DNA from: Uloborus plumipes
Lineage: Eukaryota > Arthropoda > Arachnida > Araneae > Uloboridae
DNA: 64,000 bases
Assembly: GCA_038373865.1 (NCBI GenBank)
Contig: JAXGGA010001144.1
Coordinates: 1-64,000 of the forward strand
Direction of reading: 5' to 3'
Below are positions 45,934-57,062 of the stretch, in pieces. Position numbers and translations under genes: made by a program. Below the pieces are notes generated by a model that was given only the letters and a program-made list of their open reading frames with translations, had not been told where the DNA came from and made no database searches. The number at the start of each line of letters is the position of its first letter. The first letter of the stretch is position 1.

Positions 45934-46832
45934 GGAACCAACCAACGTCACTTGTAATAGGAAAGTTTTTAACCCATTAAATATTCATACTTTAGCTACT
46001 AGATATCGTCAAGAGCCTTACAAAACACAAAAATTCACCATTGCCGAAATTTATGATTTTTAATGAATTTTTAAAAAACAAACGTGCAAAAAAGCGCGCC
46101 TGGAGAAACGATATTAGTGACGTCTGATGGCAGTAATTTCAGCCTTTCGCATTTATACTATCGTTTCATTACGAGTCCCTCCCCCCCTTTCGTTATCAAT
46201 TAGTTTAAGCCTATTAATTCGCAATGAAAATTGGATTTGCCAAAGGGCAATTTCATAACCCGTCACCGATGAGTGTTTTAAATTTTTTACGTCGAAACCC
46301 ATATTCAAATTTTGAGAAAGAGACTACTTGGCTAACTTATACTTGTTACGGCAGCCCGGAGGAACAGCGTTGCGAAAAAGCGAAGAAACCTGTTTTCGCT
46401 CGCTCCAATACACAAATCTTTTCGCTTTATTGGCGACTTGCGGTTGAAGAGTGAAAAATCCGCTCAGCCATATACTGTCACCGTCGCTTGAAGTTTAGAA
46501 ATTATTTAAAAAAAAAATTAAAAAATGGAAAACTTCCCTATTGCTATTTTAGATCAGTCTTTTGTGACATTAGCTTACAATTTCAAAAATTACTATTCCA
46601 GAGAACAGCTTTTGAAATGTTGTGGGAAAAAAACGAAATATAATTTTCAAACGAATAAAAATTAACGCATCAATAATCAACATTTCGAGAGGGGTCTGGG
46701 CCTGGTGCCCCCCCCCTACCCCCTGGCTACTCCACTGCTCCTAGTGATAAAAAATAATTGCTATTCAAATTGGCTATTAGCTTCAATAACTGTTAAATTT
46801 TAAAAGGGGAGAAAATGAAAGTAATGATTTAA
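45934..46832. other. No gene recognised
   Basis: The frame at 46224-46454 has ordinary composition but no family I recognise and no splice context. C-runs are near 46181 and 46711-46718. Confidence 0.4.
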
Positions 46833-46840
46833 GACCTAGC

Positions 46841-47839
46841 CAGGCCCGTCAGTTGAAGTTTTTCTAAGGCGGGGGGGGGGGGCTAAAGGGTAAAAACAGG
46901 GTGTAAAAAAATCAATGATTTTTTTAAAAAAAATAAAAAAAATCGGATTTTTTTGATTTAAATCAAATTTTTTTGATTTAAATCGGATTTTTTAAAAAAA
47001 AATTAGAAACTTCAGTTATTAATTAATTTTTATTTTTGAACAACTTACCTTCAAGTTCTTGAATATACAAAAATACCTTTGAACTAAAGATTCACCAGTA
47101 TGAAACCCAGAAAAAAGTGTTAGGAGCTAATCTGAAAATAATACTGTCTACTAGCTAGGATAAAAATCAAATGGGGCAGGAAGCTCAACCCAATCCTCAC
47201 TTCATTAAGCACCTCCCCCTCTTTATTTTGCTTTTGTTTTGTAAAGCTGGAATATGTTCCATTTCAGCCACTAATAAAGACTGCCCCCCCCCAGTTGCTA
47301 ATACAAGGCATACAAAATTCATCTTCTGTTTGGTTGTTTTGTTTTTTCTTTTCACTGAAAGTTACACACATTCTATCATGTCCCTCCCTCCTCAATTCAC
47401 TCGTTGCAACACCTGCCCTGTATTTTCTTTATTTCACATATTAGACAACAAATAGCACTAGTTGTGCATACATATTATTTGGATTGCAACCTTCCAGCAT
47501 CTGGAGGGAGGATGAGTAGGATTACTTTTCCATTTATTAGATGGAAATCAAAGCTCTAAAAGAAAATGGTAAAAGTAATGAAATTGGGATTGTCCAAGAG
47601 AATTTTTTAAGGATTAAAATAAAAAGTGATTTAAATCAATTTTTTTTAAAAAATCAATTGATTTAAATCACTGATTTAAATCAATTGATTTAAATCATTG
47701 ACACCCTGGGTAAAAACAATACAATTTCACCAGAAAACAACAAAAACCACGCCCACTTATATGTAAATACATTGATTACCTACTTAAAGTCAGGGGGTGG
47801 GGAGCAATTGACCCCCCCCCCCCCTAAATGACGGGCCTG
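46841..47839. mobile_element. hAT-type MITE (outer) split by a nested element
   Basis: GACCTAGC at 46833-46840 and 47840-47847 is a perfect 8-bp duplication. The ends are CAGGCCCGTCAGTT and AAATGACGGGCCTG, as in 28038-28213. Removing the nested element at 46897-47708 leaves about 180 bp, the size of the 28038 copy, with the same ACCACGCCCACTTATATG core and subterminal G/C runs. Confidence 0.9.
46897..47708. mobile_element. 812-bp hAT-type element nested in the outer MITE
   Basis: GGTAAAAA at 46889-46896 and 47709-47716 is a perfect duplication. The ends are CAGGGTGTAAAAAAATCAAT and AAATCATTGACACCCTG. Many copies of the short palindromic unit ATTTAAATC / GATTTAAAT are packed in the first 120 and last 80 bp. 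The interior has no transposase; the frame at 47171-47455 is not recognisable. Confidence 0.9.
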
Positions 47840-48064
47840 GACCTAGCCGCAATCTTTAATTGCTAAAACTTTAATTTGTCACGTACATATTCAATTTTTA
47901 GAGAACCGTAGTTGTGTGTGTTTACGACAGTAAAATACTTAGTTGTTACTTTTTTTTAATTTTTGAGCTTCATCACTTGTTTAACATTCATGTTGGGTTG
48001 AACTAATGTTAAATCCCTGAAATTTTCCCTTTGAGAAGAATTTTCAAACAGAAATATGCAACAG

Positions 48065-48993
48065 TAGGGGAATGTGGGGCAAAGTGAAATAGCTAAGTTT
48101 TCCTACCTGTTTCAAAATAAACAAATTGGAAATCTGTTCTGAAAATCAGTCTACATAAAGATGGAATAATGTATTTTGTTGTACAACTTTCGTTGAAATG
48201 TCACTTCTCATTTTTAAAAGTTATTTTGTACCTTCAAAAAATGCGGAAATTTTCTACCTCAAAAAACCATGGGGCAAAGTGAAAAATGCAATATTTTTGT
48301 AACGAAACATTTTCTAGTTGATGAGTTGAAGTAATTTTCATCAAATGAATGCGTTAATAAGCGAATAGGTGAATTATTAGAGACAACAAATAAACAATAA
48401 ATAAGTAACCAAATAAAAGATTTCATTAATATAATATGAGAAAGAAATGATTGAATGAAATAGATAATTAATAACAAAATTAATGATTAATGAATAAATA
48501 ACTGAATTAATAAGTAAAGGAATGTAAGAAAATTAGAAACACTTTCGTGATTTTGTAAATGAATGCTTTCGTAAACAAAATTAACTATTTCACTTTGCCC
48601 CATCCACTTTGCCCCGCTTTCACTTGACAAATTACAGCGATCTTTAAAATCAAAATATGCCAAATATAAACTAAGGACTGCACTGGATATCAGTAGATCC
48701 CAAGTAATAGTTAAAATAATGGTTACAATAATTTTATCATTTTATAATATCAAAAAATATTTTGAAAAACCACGAATATTACAATAAAGATATGAAATTT
48801 TGAAAATGACTTCTATAATTTTTACCGTTGATCTTTGGAGCTACTTGTTTTTTGACAGGAAGCAACTATATATTTAGGAACATAGTTAAAGTATTGCTAT
48901 GTTGGTACTGAAGTTGGTACTGAAGTTTGAGTGAACAGTTGGTACTGAAAACTGAAAATATTTTACCATTTCACTTTGCCTCACATTCCCCTA
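48065..48993. mobile_element. MITE with TA flanks and repeated GGGGCAAAGTGAAA motif
   Basis: Inverted ends TAGGGGAATGTGGGGCAAAG and CTTTGCCTCACATTCCCCTA. TA at each end may be the target duplication, as in Tc1/mariner. The GGGGCAAAGTGAAA motif recurs internally near 48271 and, inverted, twice near 48586-48625 and at the right end. No coding capacity; about 930 bp. Confidence 0.72.
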
Positions 48994-50774
48994 CTTTAAC
49001 GAAATAATGAAAAGGGGGGGGGGGGGGTGAAGAGAAGATTCAAGTTAACGAATTTTATTATTTTTCTAATTACATAAATTTAACTGAATTCATTTGAAAA
49101 AATATCGAATTTAAACTAAACTTGTAGGAGAAAATAAAATAAAATCAAAAAATAGTAACCACAGACTAAAAGTAAAACGATAGTGTCACTTCATATCAAT
49201 AAAAGTGGGACATATGATACGACAATTATTGTGAACAAAATCAAATTTACAATAATTTAAATAAGAGAGCAGTAGTAGTAGAGTATTTTTTTAATGAGAA
49301 AATAAAATTAAATAAAAAAAACAGTATCCAAAGACATTAATATAAAATAATATAGTGTCACTTCATTTAAATAAAAGGCGGACAAAAGGTACGAACATTA
49401 AAGTGAGCCAAATTAAATTAACACTAATTAAAAAAATACATTTTTCTGTGCGATTAATTTCATTTGTTGTCAACTTGAGATAATTAAATGTGATTAGAGG
49501 GTGAGTGACTATCGAATCCTGTTTTTAACTCATGCCTAACCTTTTGGCTTAACTAATCTCTATTTTTACGTTAAAAGTTTTAAAAGTAAAAGAAATTAAA
49601 AACAACGTAAAAAAGAAACACCGAAACACGTGTCTGCAGTTAATCTCAAATTTGCCTTTTTGTGTTGTTCCATTTTCTTTTTACTTTTCAAATACGAAGG
49701 TATATATTCAATTCGTTTAAAAATAGTCTGAACCTTCTATTACATTGAAATAATAATAGCCATTGCCAAGGTCAAAAACCGGATGAAATAATAGCTGTTC
49801 TGTGGTCAAGTCTGCAACGAGATGAGAAAAAACTCCCGCGTTTTTTTATGCTTCGAATGGAAACTTGTTTTTCCAAACTAAGAAGAAAAAAAAAAACTCG
49901 AGTGTGGTTGCTGTAAAGTGGCAATGAACTGACCGATTTTGACTCTAATTTCTTAATTTTCGATTTATATTTGACGCTTTCGCTAAAGAAATTAATTCGT
50001 TATAACTAAATGAAAAAAAAAGACATTAACGCTATTTTAAACCCCCGACACAGTGGCGTGCATAGACTTAGACTCGCCAAAAATTTGTAAGTTCCCGCCA
50101 CTACAAAAAATGTAAAAATTTAATTTTCTTGTAACATAAATTTTTCCTATGTGGAAGTGTGGAAACAAAATTTAAAAACTTGGAATTTAAAAATTTTGCT
50201 TTCTTCCGGAAAGAAAACAACGAAATAAATATGTGCCGGTTATCCGTAATCGCTGATATCCGAGGCAAAATACAGTAGCTGTATTCGTATCCGTTTTACG
50301 ATTGGCGGATCTTAAACGATTTTTTTTGTCTTAAATTTCATTACATATTTGAAATTCTACACCTAGATAACTATTTTCCATTTGAATTAGTTTTTAGTAT
50401 TATGAAATTCAAGGCGTCATTTTAGTAATAAAATAGTCAATTGTTGGGGATTATATTATTTTTCCATGTGATCATCTTCGAAACAAGTGAGACTGAATTC
50501 TCTGCATGCCGTTTGTAAGATGTTCCCGCCTGTGTAATTTCGCTGGTTGGGGACGAGTCGGGAGGAATATGTCAAAACTGCATTTATGCCGAAAAGGAAA
50601 AACAAAACTGATTTTGATGTCTTTAATTCAAAGAATGTTTTCCGCAATGACGAATTGCGATAAATGTGATGTGTGTGTGTGTGCGGGACATCAGAGTCAC
50701 CACCCGGAGGAGCAGGGGTCGGTGGATGTCAGCGGAGGTGTAGCACCCGGCACCCACTCACCCTCTGGCAGACG
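48994..50774. other. No gene recognised; G-run
   Basis: A run of about 14 G at 49014-49027 is followed by AT-rich sequence. Two diverged stretches at about 49130-49230 and 49300-49400 share phrases such as AGTGTCACTTCAT..AATAAAAG.GGGACA, a low-grade local duplication. No exon was recognised. Confidence 0.4.
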
Positions 50775-50782
50775 CCAGGGCC

Positions 50783-51088
50783 GTGGTGGTCCGATCGGTA
50801 AGGTATCGGACTCGTGTTCGGAGGATCCCGGGCTCGATCCCAGCCGATCAAAGATCCACCGTCTTGATTAATGGTGGCTGGGAGGCGTTAAAAATGTCGT
50901 GGTCACCAAGTCCTCCAAGTGAAACGATACCTCTGGGGGTGCTGGGCCTAGGGTTTGCTCGACCCTAGGTTCTGGGTCAAACTTTAGAACAGAGCGCTCT
51001 TCAGGGCCCTATCCCGGTTAAACCACGAAGCTGTGGTAGGTACGAGGGACCCTGGAGGTGTGAAATGAAATGAAATGAAATGAAAGAT
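50783..51088 (+). mobile_element. tRNA-derived SINE with (TGAAA)n tail (SINE-B)
   Basis: The head carries a tRNA-like promoter: A-box-like TGGTCCGATCGGTAAGG and B box GGGCTCGATCCCA. The body includes GGTGCTGGGCCTAGGGTTTG, and the tail is TGAAATGAAATGAAATGAAA. CCAGGGCC at 50775-50782 and 51089-51096 is the probable target duplication. Truncated relatives sit at 33452-33494 and probably 34305-34418. Frames spanning it (50506-50968) are by-products of the SINE. Confidence 0.88.
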
Positions 51089-51096
51089 CCAGGGCC

Positions 51097-52044
51097 AATC
51101 TGAAAATGGAATTATACGGCAACTGGGGTCAAAAATGAAAATAAAAAGTAATTGTCATTGCTTAAAGCGAAAAAAAAAAATGTTCCATAAATGCAGCTTT
51201 GTCCCCATTTCACTCGCTGTCTCGTTTCTCTAATTCTCGTCGTCCCTTTCCTACCTACTCTCCCCTACTCTTCTTAGAACTTCCTTTACAAATACATCAT
51301 ATTCTTCATAATGCTTCCGTTACAGATGAATTTTTTTCAAAAAAAGGAGTGCTTTTACCCAAACAAGAGTACCTTTCCGTCACAAATTTTACACTTGCAC
51401 CAGAATTAAATTGGGTAAAAGTTTTGAGGCTCGTATCCGTGGATGCAGAGTTCAGGCCTCAAATAAATTTTTTGGTCGCACAATGCGACTAGCGACTGCT
51501 GTCTAAAATTTTTTCATGCGACCTCCGCAGCATCTGCGCCAAGTCTCTTCTGACTCTCTCGAAATAGGGGGGAAAAGCAACGAGGAAGTAGTAAGCGAAC
51601 AAAAGCAGAAGGCATCGGGAAGTGCGCATTCTAAACCTATCTCCCCTTTTTCAGATGGAAGCGTCCGTAGCTGCCAGGCGCACAATACGCAAACAGACAG
51701 TAACGACTTCTTATTTTTAACGTTGCCTTACATTCTATGCATGCTTTGCTTTTCTGTTAGCTGCGTAATACTTTGAACGTATACTTTTAAACAAATCGTA
51801 TATTTTACGGTCGAAAAACGTTGATTTTTTTAAAAAAAGTATCAAAATTAAAAATTTATTTTTGCGTTAATTCATTTTCAGCTCAACTTTTCTATTTCAT
51901 TTTTAAAGGCATTGAAATAACTCCCCTGTAAATACTTGAAGATATTTTGTCACTTTAAGAGAACTAGGTCTTACTATATTCCACTCACGAAATTATAGCT
52001 ACCGTTAACAGTCAGGCTCTAATGCATGTTTATTTCTTTTTCAG
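51097..52044. other. Sequence upstream of the first recognised TEP-like exon
   Basis: It may hold a 5' untranslated exon, because the first coding exon begins after a splice acceptor (TTTATTTCTTTTTCAG, ending at 52044). I cannot identify that exon or the promoter. Frames at 51199-51492 and 51503-51776 have no recognised similarity. Confidence 0.4.
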
Positions 52045-52155
52045 GTCTAAGATGATTCTAAGGTTTGTCATAATTCTCTTTGGAGTTATAATACATACTT
52101 TATCAGAACCTGCACATGACAGTGATCATGACATTCAAAGGATAAAGCATGAGCC
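52045..52155 (+). CDS. CD109/TEP-like gene, exon with start codon and signal peptide
   Basis: The acceptor TTCTTTTTCAG ends at 52044, ATG is at 52052 and the donor GTAAGT starts at 52156. The 34 complete codons begin MILRFVIILFGVIIHTLSEP: a short charged start, a hydrophobic core and a small-residue cleavage region, as in a secretory signal. The exon ends two bases into a codon, and the next recognised exon (57935) completes it as Pro before RYFITASKTVRPGQ. The gene belongs to the alpha-2-macroglobulin/TEP/CD109 family, secreted or surface-anchored proteins that bind proteases or microbes. Acidic His/Asp residues (AHDSDHD) lie between the signal and the first macroglobulin domain. The acceptor upstream implies at least one untranslated exon further 5'. 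The thioester and bait regions lie beyond this window. Confidence 0.8.
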
Positions 52156-52228
52156 GTAAGTGTACTTTGAGTTGTAATTTTAAACATTGAATAGCTATTT
52201 CTTTCGATTAGTGATTGACTCGTCGGGC

Positions 52229-52500
52229 CACCTTGTCTAGTGTTCAGAGAAGTCTGACCGAGATGGGGAGGTTCCGGGTTCGAATTCCGCTTGGGGCATG
52301 GATGTGCTTTCTCTCTCTCTGCTGCCCTTGTCTTTTCTTTGTGTGAATGTGTTGTGCTGTGATTGGTTGCCTTAGGTTCTTATGGTATGTGTGTAATGTG
52401 TACAAAGTCTGTCTTCACATCAGATTACGGTAGAGTTGGAAAAGTAAAGCAGCGCACCCATATCGCCAGCCTAGCTGGCATAAGTGAATGACTCTCAAAA
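52229..52500 (+). mobile_element. tRNA-derived SINE (SINE-A copy 2) in TEP-like intron 1
   Basis: Begins GGGCCACCTTGTCTAG-like and contains the B box GGGTTCGAATTCC. The body shares TTTGTGTGAATGTGTTGTGC and AGCTGGCA with SINE-A copy 1 (27557-27832). After 52500 about 125 bp of sequence absent from copy 1 follows, ending with a GGCGGTGGTAAAT/CTTACCACCACGC hairpin near 52592-52620; this may be a longer SINE form or other DNA. Confidence 0.8.
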
Positions 52501-53246
52501 CTAGGCTCAGACGCTCAGAGCTAGTAGCAGAACCGCCCCAGGTCATGATTACATGGGCGTAGATAGCCAGGAGCCCCGTTAACTCTTCTTAAGGCGGTGG
52601 TAAATATCTTACCACCACGCTGGAGCATAAAATGCACAAAAGTTTTGTTTACGACATGTAATGTTTCATTGTGCGCTGCTCCATGTTTCATGTTGCTTCA
52701 TCAGGAAAACTAAAAACCTTTTTGGCAATTTACAATGTATTTAGCTTTTTTACCTCTTTTTTCATGTGTAATAAATTTTAATTTTGAAATAACTAATAAT
52801 GAATGGTTTTACTAAAAGCGCAATTACTAGTGAAATTATTTGTTTACATTTTTTCTATTGAATAAGTCAATAAAATGTAATTGCTTGTGCTGGGAGGTGA
52901 GTAATGCGTAACGCATTAATCCCCCGCTTCCCTCTTAAAAGCAATAGCCCTAACAACAAAATTTTGAAAAATATTTTTTGGGGGTCATAAAGCTTAATTT
53001 CTCTAATTATAGTGCAATCTGTTAAGATTGAGAAAAAATGGTTTGTGCCCGTTAAAGGGTTAAGGATGGCAAGCATATATAGGCACAACAAGATTGTGGT
53101 TTTTTAGTAACCCCCTCCGACTATGCTGCCCCCCCTGGTTTAGTGCCGGATATTCGATTTTTCTTAAGTACAGCAAAAACTTGAAACTGCCAACCCATAT
53201 TCCCTTCTTTTTATTTTATTTGAACGTTTGAAATTTGATTTGTAGC
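52501..53246. other. TEP-like intron 1 sequence, nothing else recognised
   Basis: Intronic AT-rich DNA after the SINE. The hairpin near 52592-52620 is the only notable structure. Confidence 0.4.
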
Positions 53247-53378
53247 CATTGGCGCCTCGATGGGAGGTCACGGAAGGTCGTTGTGACCTTCCGAAAATTT
53301 CCTTATTCCGCAAATTTTGTCTGACGATTTGGTAAATTTGGGGACATAACTGCAATTTTTAAATTCCCGGAATGTCCC
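53247..53378. mobile_element. Fragment of the MITE family at 35281-35574
   Basis: GGCGCCTCGATGGGAGGTCA, the TGACCTTCC palindrome partner and GACGATTTGGTAAATTTG align, inverted, with the right-hand portion of 35281-35574 (AAATTACCGAATCGTC, GACCTCCCATCAAGGCGC). No terminal duplication found. Confidence 0.6.
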
Positions 53379-54083
53379 TTCTCATAGATGTATTTGTGTG
53401 CACATATTCGTATTTATAGTTCAGCAAAATAAAGGTTCGACAAATTCAGAATTTTTGCCCTCCGGAGAAATTTTAAAATTCATGTCAAAATTTGCAACTT
53501 TTTTCAATTCTAGTATGGTTTAGAATTGCTTTATTCCCAACATCTTTTTAGAATTAAAATGATTTTAGGTAATCTTTTGGACTTTAAAAGGGTTAGGGCT
53601 TCTCCCCAATCCCGGAAGTTTTCCGAAACTGAGTTTTTCAAAACGCAATTCTTTTTAGTGACGTGAAGGGAACAGGGAAGAGTCTAAAAAAATATTAGCA
53701 TAATTTTTTCTATATAACAAAAAAAAAAAAAAAAAAAGATAAAACTATAACGAAGTGTGAACTAAGAGAGCGGAATTGAGAAAAGATATTCATCAATTAA
53801 ATTGCTCCAATAATGAACACCGTTCAAGTTTCAGTTTTTGGAAATTTTCATCACTGGTGAAATAAAAGTTGTTCAACGCAACTGCAGTAAGTGAGCTCAA
53901 AAAGCGCTATTTTTTGGTCATAAATTTAAATGAAAAACATAAATATTATCAAAACAATTGAGATCGTTTAAAAGAGCCCCCAACTTCCCCTCACGTGACG
54001 TTGGAATCTGCTTAGAAAACTGATAGCAAACTTCGGAAACACACCACCAAAAGGTCCACTCGCTACACCTGAACCAAATCGAT
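53379..54083. other. TEP-like intron 1 sequence, nothing recognised
   Basis: AT-rich intron with an A-run at 53720-53738. No elements could be delimited. Confidence 0.4.
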
Positions 54084-54127
54084 CACGTGACCAGGGCCGC
54101 CGTTTGAGGGGGGTACTGGACCTCTAG

Positions 54128-54311
54128 CTAGGGCGGATCCAGTTTGTGATTAAGGAGGGGGTCATTTTCAGGAAGGGGGGGGGGTCAAAAGGCAATTTTT
54201 TAGCAAAAATGGAGGTCTTTGGCAATTTTTTCGTAATATTAGACCCAAAAAAGGCTATGCAATTTTTGGTCGCTTAAGGGGGGCTCATGACCCCCCTCTG
54301 GATTCGCGCTT
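54128..54311. mobile_element. Short MITE nested in the outer hAT element
   Basis: GACCTCTAG at 54119-54127 and 54312-54320 flanks CTAGGGCGGATCCAG...CTGGATTCGCGCTT. The ends resemble the right end of the 3819-4088 element (CTGGATCCGCCCTTG). The duplication is 8 or 9 bp depending on the boundary. G-runs follow the left end. Confidence 0.75.
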
Positions 54312-54619
54312 GACCTCTAGTACCGGGGCCCGGAGCTTTGGGGGGCCCGTAAGGTTGTGAACGTGTTTTTCCAGTAATAGTGTCAATAATTTCATCAAAG
54401 AAAAAAAAGCTGTTTTTCAAAAAAAAAAAAAAAAAAAAAAAAAATCGCTTTCCATTGCCGATTCTTAATACATGTGAATGTGAATGCGATTTCAAACTAT
54501 TAATTTTGTAGTTTGTCGAACCAAACGTCAAAAATTGTGTTTTTCTCTTTTCAAACCTGTCGTTTCGTGTAAAAAAAATATTAAAATTATCTGGCGATAC
54601 AAATAACGTGAAAATAAAA

Positions 54620-56045
54620 CAGGGTTGGCAAAGGTGGGCCCAGCCCAGAAAAACCCGCCCGGGTTTTTCTGGGCGGGTCCACCAACAAAAACCCACCCGG
54701 GTTTTTGTCAAAAGTGGGTTTTTATTAATTTCTAAGTTATCAACAAATATAGTCAATAATAATATCTCATCTAAATTATACATAAAAAATAAGTAAGAAA
54801 TCAGGTTTGAGATAATTTTTCTTAGAGTAATTATTTATTTTATAAAATAATTATTATTCCTTCAATTTTCAAGTCATCGTCCAGAAAATTTTCCTAGCTA
54901 TACTACTTTTTGTTGCAAAATACTCATTATTATTATTATTTATTTATTTTTTGATAACAAATTTTAAATTTTAAACTAAATTGAAAATGAACCATTGAGT
55001 AACTTCTTGTAGATGGAAAAAATTGCTTAATTAATGTTTTATGATAATTTTGATTCAACACAGAAGTCAAATAATGATAAAATACTGCAATTTTTGCTTT
55101 TATTCCGGAGCAAGAAAAATAAAATTTTGCACTTAATTTCTTCTAACCCTACTGCATTTAGTATATGATGATTTTCAAGTGCTATATTTATAGAGGTACC
55201 ATACCACTGACTTTAAGCACTAAACCCTTTCTTTGATTTAAGAAAAACAAAAAAAAAAAAAAGGGGTCCCCACGCAGTTTATTACTACTAAAATATTATG
55301 ACAAGCATTTATTAATAAATTTATAATTCTTGAAAGTTCTAATGTTAACCTAGTTTTTTCTTAAAATTATTTAAAAAAACATCAATTAAGAGTCCCCCCT
55401 CTCCCCATCTAAAATTAATCAGTTTTAGTTTTGAAAATAAGAAGGGGGGGGGGCGAATCTTCACTTATCTCGGACACTTCTCTTATCTCAGAAACACACC
55501 TATCATTGAGATATGCCTTATAAAAAACATGCAAATGACATGACTAGATATTGAAGCAGGCTACTTAATGAGAAAAGATGATTATTTCCATTAATAAACA
55601 AGTGCAAATGGTTTTAATTTTTTAATGGTATAAATTTAAGTTTTTGAAACTTTCACCCCTAAATATTCCTGAATTTATAGGAAAGCCCATTTGCAACAGT
55701 TCTTCTATTTCGTAAAAGACAAGTGATAAAAGTTCATAGCTGAAACCATTGTCCAAAGCTTCTTAAATATACACATTAAATATTACACAATTCGGTTGAT
55801 GATATTATTAATTGATATTGTTAATAATATTAATTATTAATTGATTGATTGACATTGATTAAATACAATTCAGAACTTTAACTTAACAAACATATTTTTA
55901 TTTGAATGAATACATGCATTATATATCAATACCCGCATAAGAAATAAAATTTTAACATACAAAAACCCAGAAAAACCCGCAAAAACCCACAAAAACCCGG
56001 GTGGGTTGGGTTTTTGTAGAAAAACCCGGGTTTTTGCCAACCCTG
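54620..56045. mobile_element. 1426-bp hAT-type element nested in the outer hAT element
   Basis: AAATAAAA at 54612-54619 and 56046-56053 is a perfect duplication. The ends are CAGGGTTGGCAAAGG and TTTTGCCAACCCTG. Subterminal regions contain many AAAACCC/GGGTTTTT repeats in both directions, at least six in the left 120 bp and six in the right 90 bp. The interior is AT-rich with no transposase. Confidence 0.9.
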
Positions 56046-56237
56046 AAATAAAATCAGATGCACTTTCGTAACTAAAAAAAAAAAGTTTTTCCGAAAAAAA
56101 ATATTTCTCCATTTTTTTTTACAATTGCAAATGCGCTGAAACGATGTCATAAAAATATGCAATTGGAGGGGGGGGCATGGGGGTCCCGGCATTAAAATTG
56201 GTACCGGGTCCCACCTAATGGCGGCCCTGCACGTGAC

Positions 56238-56909
56238 TCATCGGTCTGCTGTTCTGCGAAAAGCTAAAAAAGTAACATCCAACCGTAGTAATCCTAGGAT
56301 CCCAGTCACGCCGCCTTGCGGTGTTTTAAGGAATTAACCAAAGAGGTAAAACAATGCAATGTGGCACGAGATGTCTGTTTAAGCCGGTGGCTGGTCTTTT
56401 GTTTCACCTCTTTCAGCAGGTATTCGCCAGACTACGTTGCGAATGCATCTCACGTTGTCAGTCACGGAGACAATAGAAAGAGAAAAGTCTAGCGTTCAGG
56501 CCACAGTTTTGTCTATGTCAATCCCCCCCCCCCCCCCCCACTTTGCCAGATCCATGGTAGGTCGGAGAAGCTTCTTAAAAACTTTCTATGGAAAGACATT
56601 TTCCTCAATGTTCTAAAAAATGAGGGGAAGGAGGAACATAGTGACATGTTTCTAAATTCTTTGGAGGGGGAGAGCAACCCCCTCTATCAATTCTCCATTT
56701 AGCGGACATGTTTACTGCTGAAATTTAATAAGAAATACTGTCTTTTTACTGCCGATAATGTCCTTCCAAGTGAGCAACAGATCTACATTTTTCCAATCGA
56801 AAAAATTCTACTGAAAGAAAGTGAAATAAAAAAAAGACTTATAATTCTTTAAATGAAAATTTATCTTGTTAAAAAGGCATCTGTAAGCAAATATCTCACT
56901 TCGATGTGT
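56238..56909. other. TEP-like intron 1 sequence; C-run
   Basis: No gene or element recognised. A C-run of about 16 lies at 56523-56538. Confidence 0.4.
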
Positions 56910-56998
56910 GCCTCGGTAGCGCAGTAGGCAGCGCGTCAGTCTCATAATCCCTCCAATGAGGAATCTGAAGGTCGTGAGTTCGATCCTCACCCGGGGCA
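56910..56998 (+). tRNA. tRNA-Met (CAU), elongator type, with a 16-nt intron
   Basis: Folds as a full cloverleaf: acceptor GCCTCGG/CCGGGGC (one G-U pair), D arm with GCGC/GCGC, anticodon CAT at 56943-56945, T arm GTGAG/CTCAC with a TTCGATC loop, discriminator A at 56998. Positions 56947-56962 (ATCCCTCCAATGAGGA) are extra and sit exactly one base 3' of the anticodon, the canonical nuclear tRNA intron site. The intron's ATGAG can pair with CTCAT of the anticodon loop, as expected of spliceable introns. The B box is AGTTCGATCC. A run of 11 T after 57004 would terminate RNA polymerase III. The gene lies in intron 1 of the TEP-like gene on the same strand. Without the intron the sequence reads as elongator, not initiator, tRNA-Met. 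Confidence 0.9.
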
Positions 56999-57004
56999 GT
57001 TGAT

Positions 57005-57016
57005 TTTTTTTTTTAT
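57005..57016 (+). terminator. RNA polymerase III T-run terminator of the tRNA-Met gene
   Basis: An uninterrupted T-run begins within 10 bp of the tRNA 3' end, as needed for Pol III termination. Confidence 0.8.
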
Positions 57017-57062
57017 TGTAGTACATATATCAACAAATTGATCACTTTTATTCTGTCGTAAT

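Larger units (their letters stand above)
54092..56229. mobile_element. hAT-type element (outer) containing two nested elements
   Basis: CACGTGAC at 54084-54091 and 56230-56237 is a perfect 8-bp duplication. The ends are CAGGGCCGCCGTTTG and AATGGCGGCCCTG. Two later insertions (54128-54311 and 54620-56045) make up most of its length; the element proper is about 500 bp. The 169-aa minus-strand frame at 54274-54783 crosses an A-run and the boundaries of two elements and is not a gene. Confidence 0.9.

Noticed and set aside
46920..47700. CRISPR-like regular ATTTAAATC repeats
   Set aside because: The units are palindromic, unevenly spaced and confined to the ends of a hAT-type element in eukaryotic DNA.
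50506..50968. Overlapping frames of 121 and 61 codons
   Set aside because: They lie across the tRNA-derived SINE; their residues come from its promoter region and body.
54274..54783. 169-codon minus-strand frame
   Set aside because: It crosses the ends of two nested hAT elements and a long A-run that translates as Phe, so it is an artefact of insertions.
56884..57026. Minus-strand frame RVRIELTTFRF-like over the tRNA
   Set aside because: It is the antisense of the tRNA-Met gene; proteins of this look are common false calls over tRNA genes.
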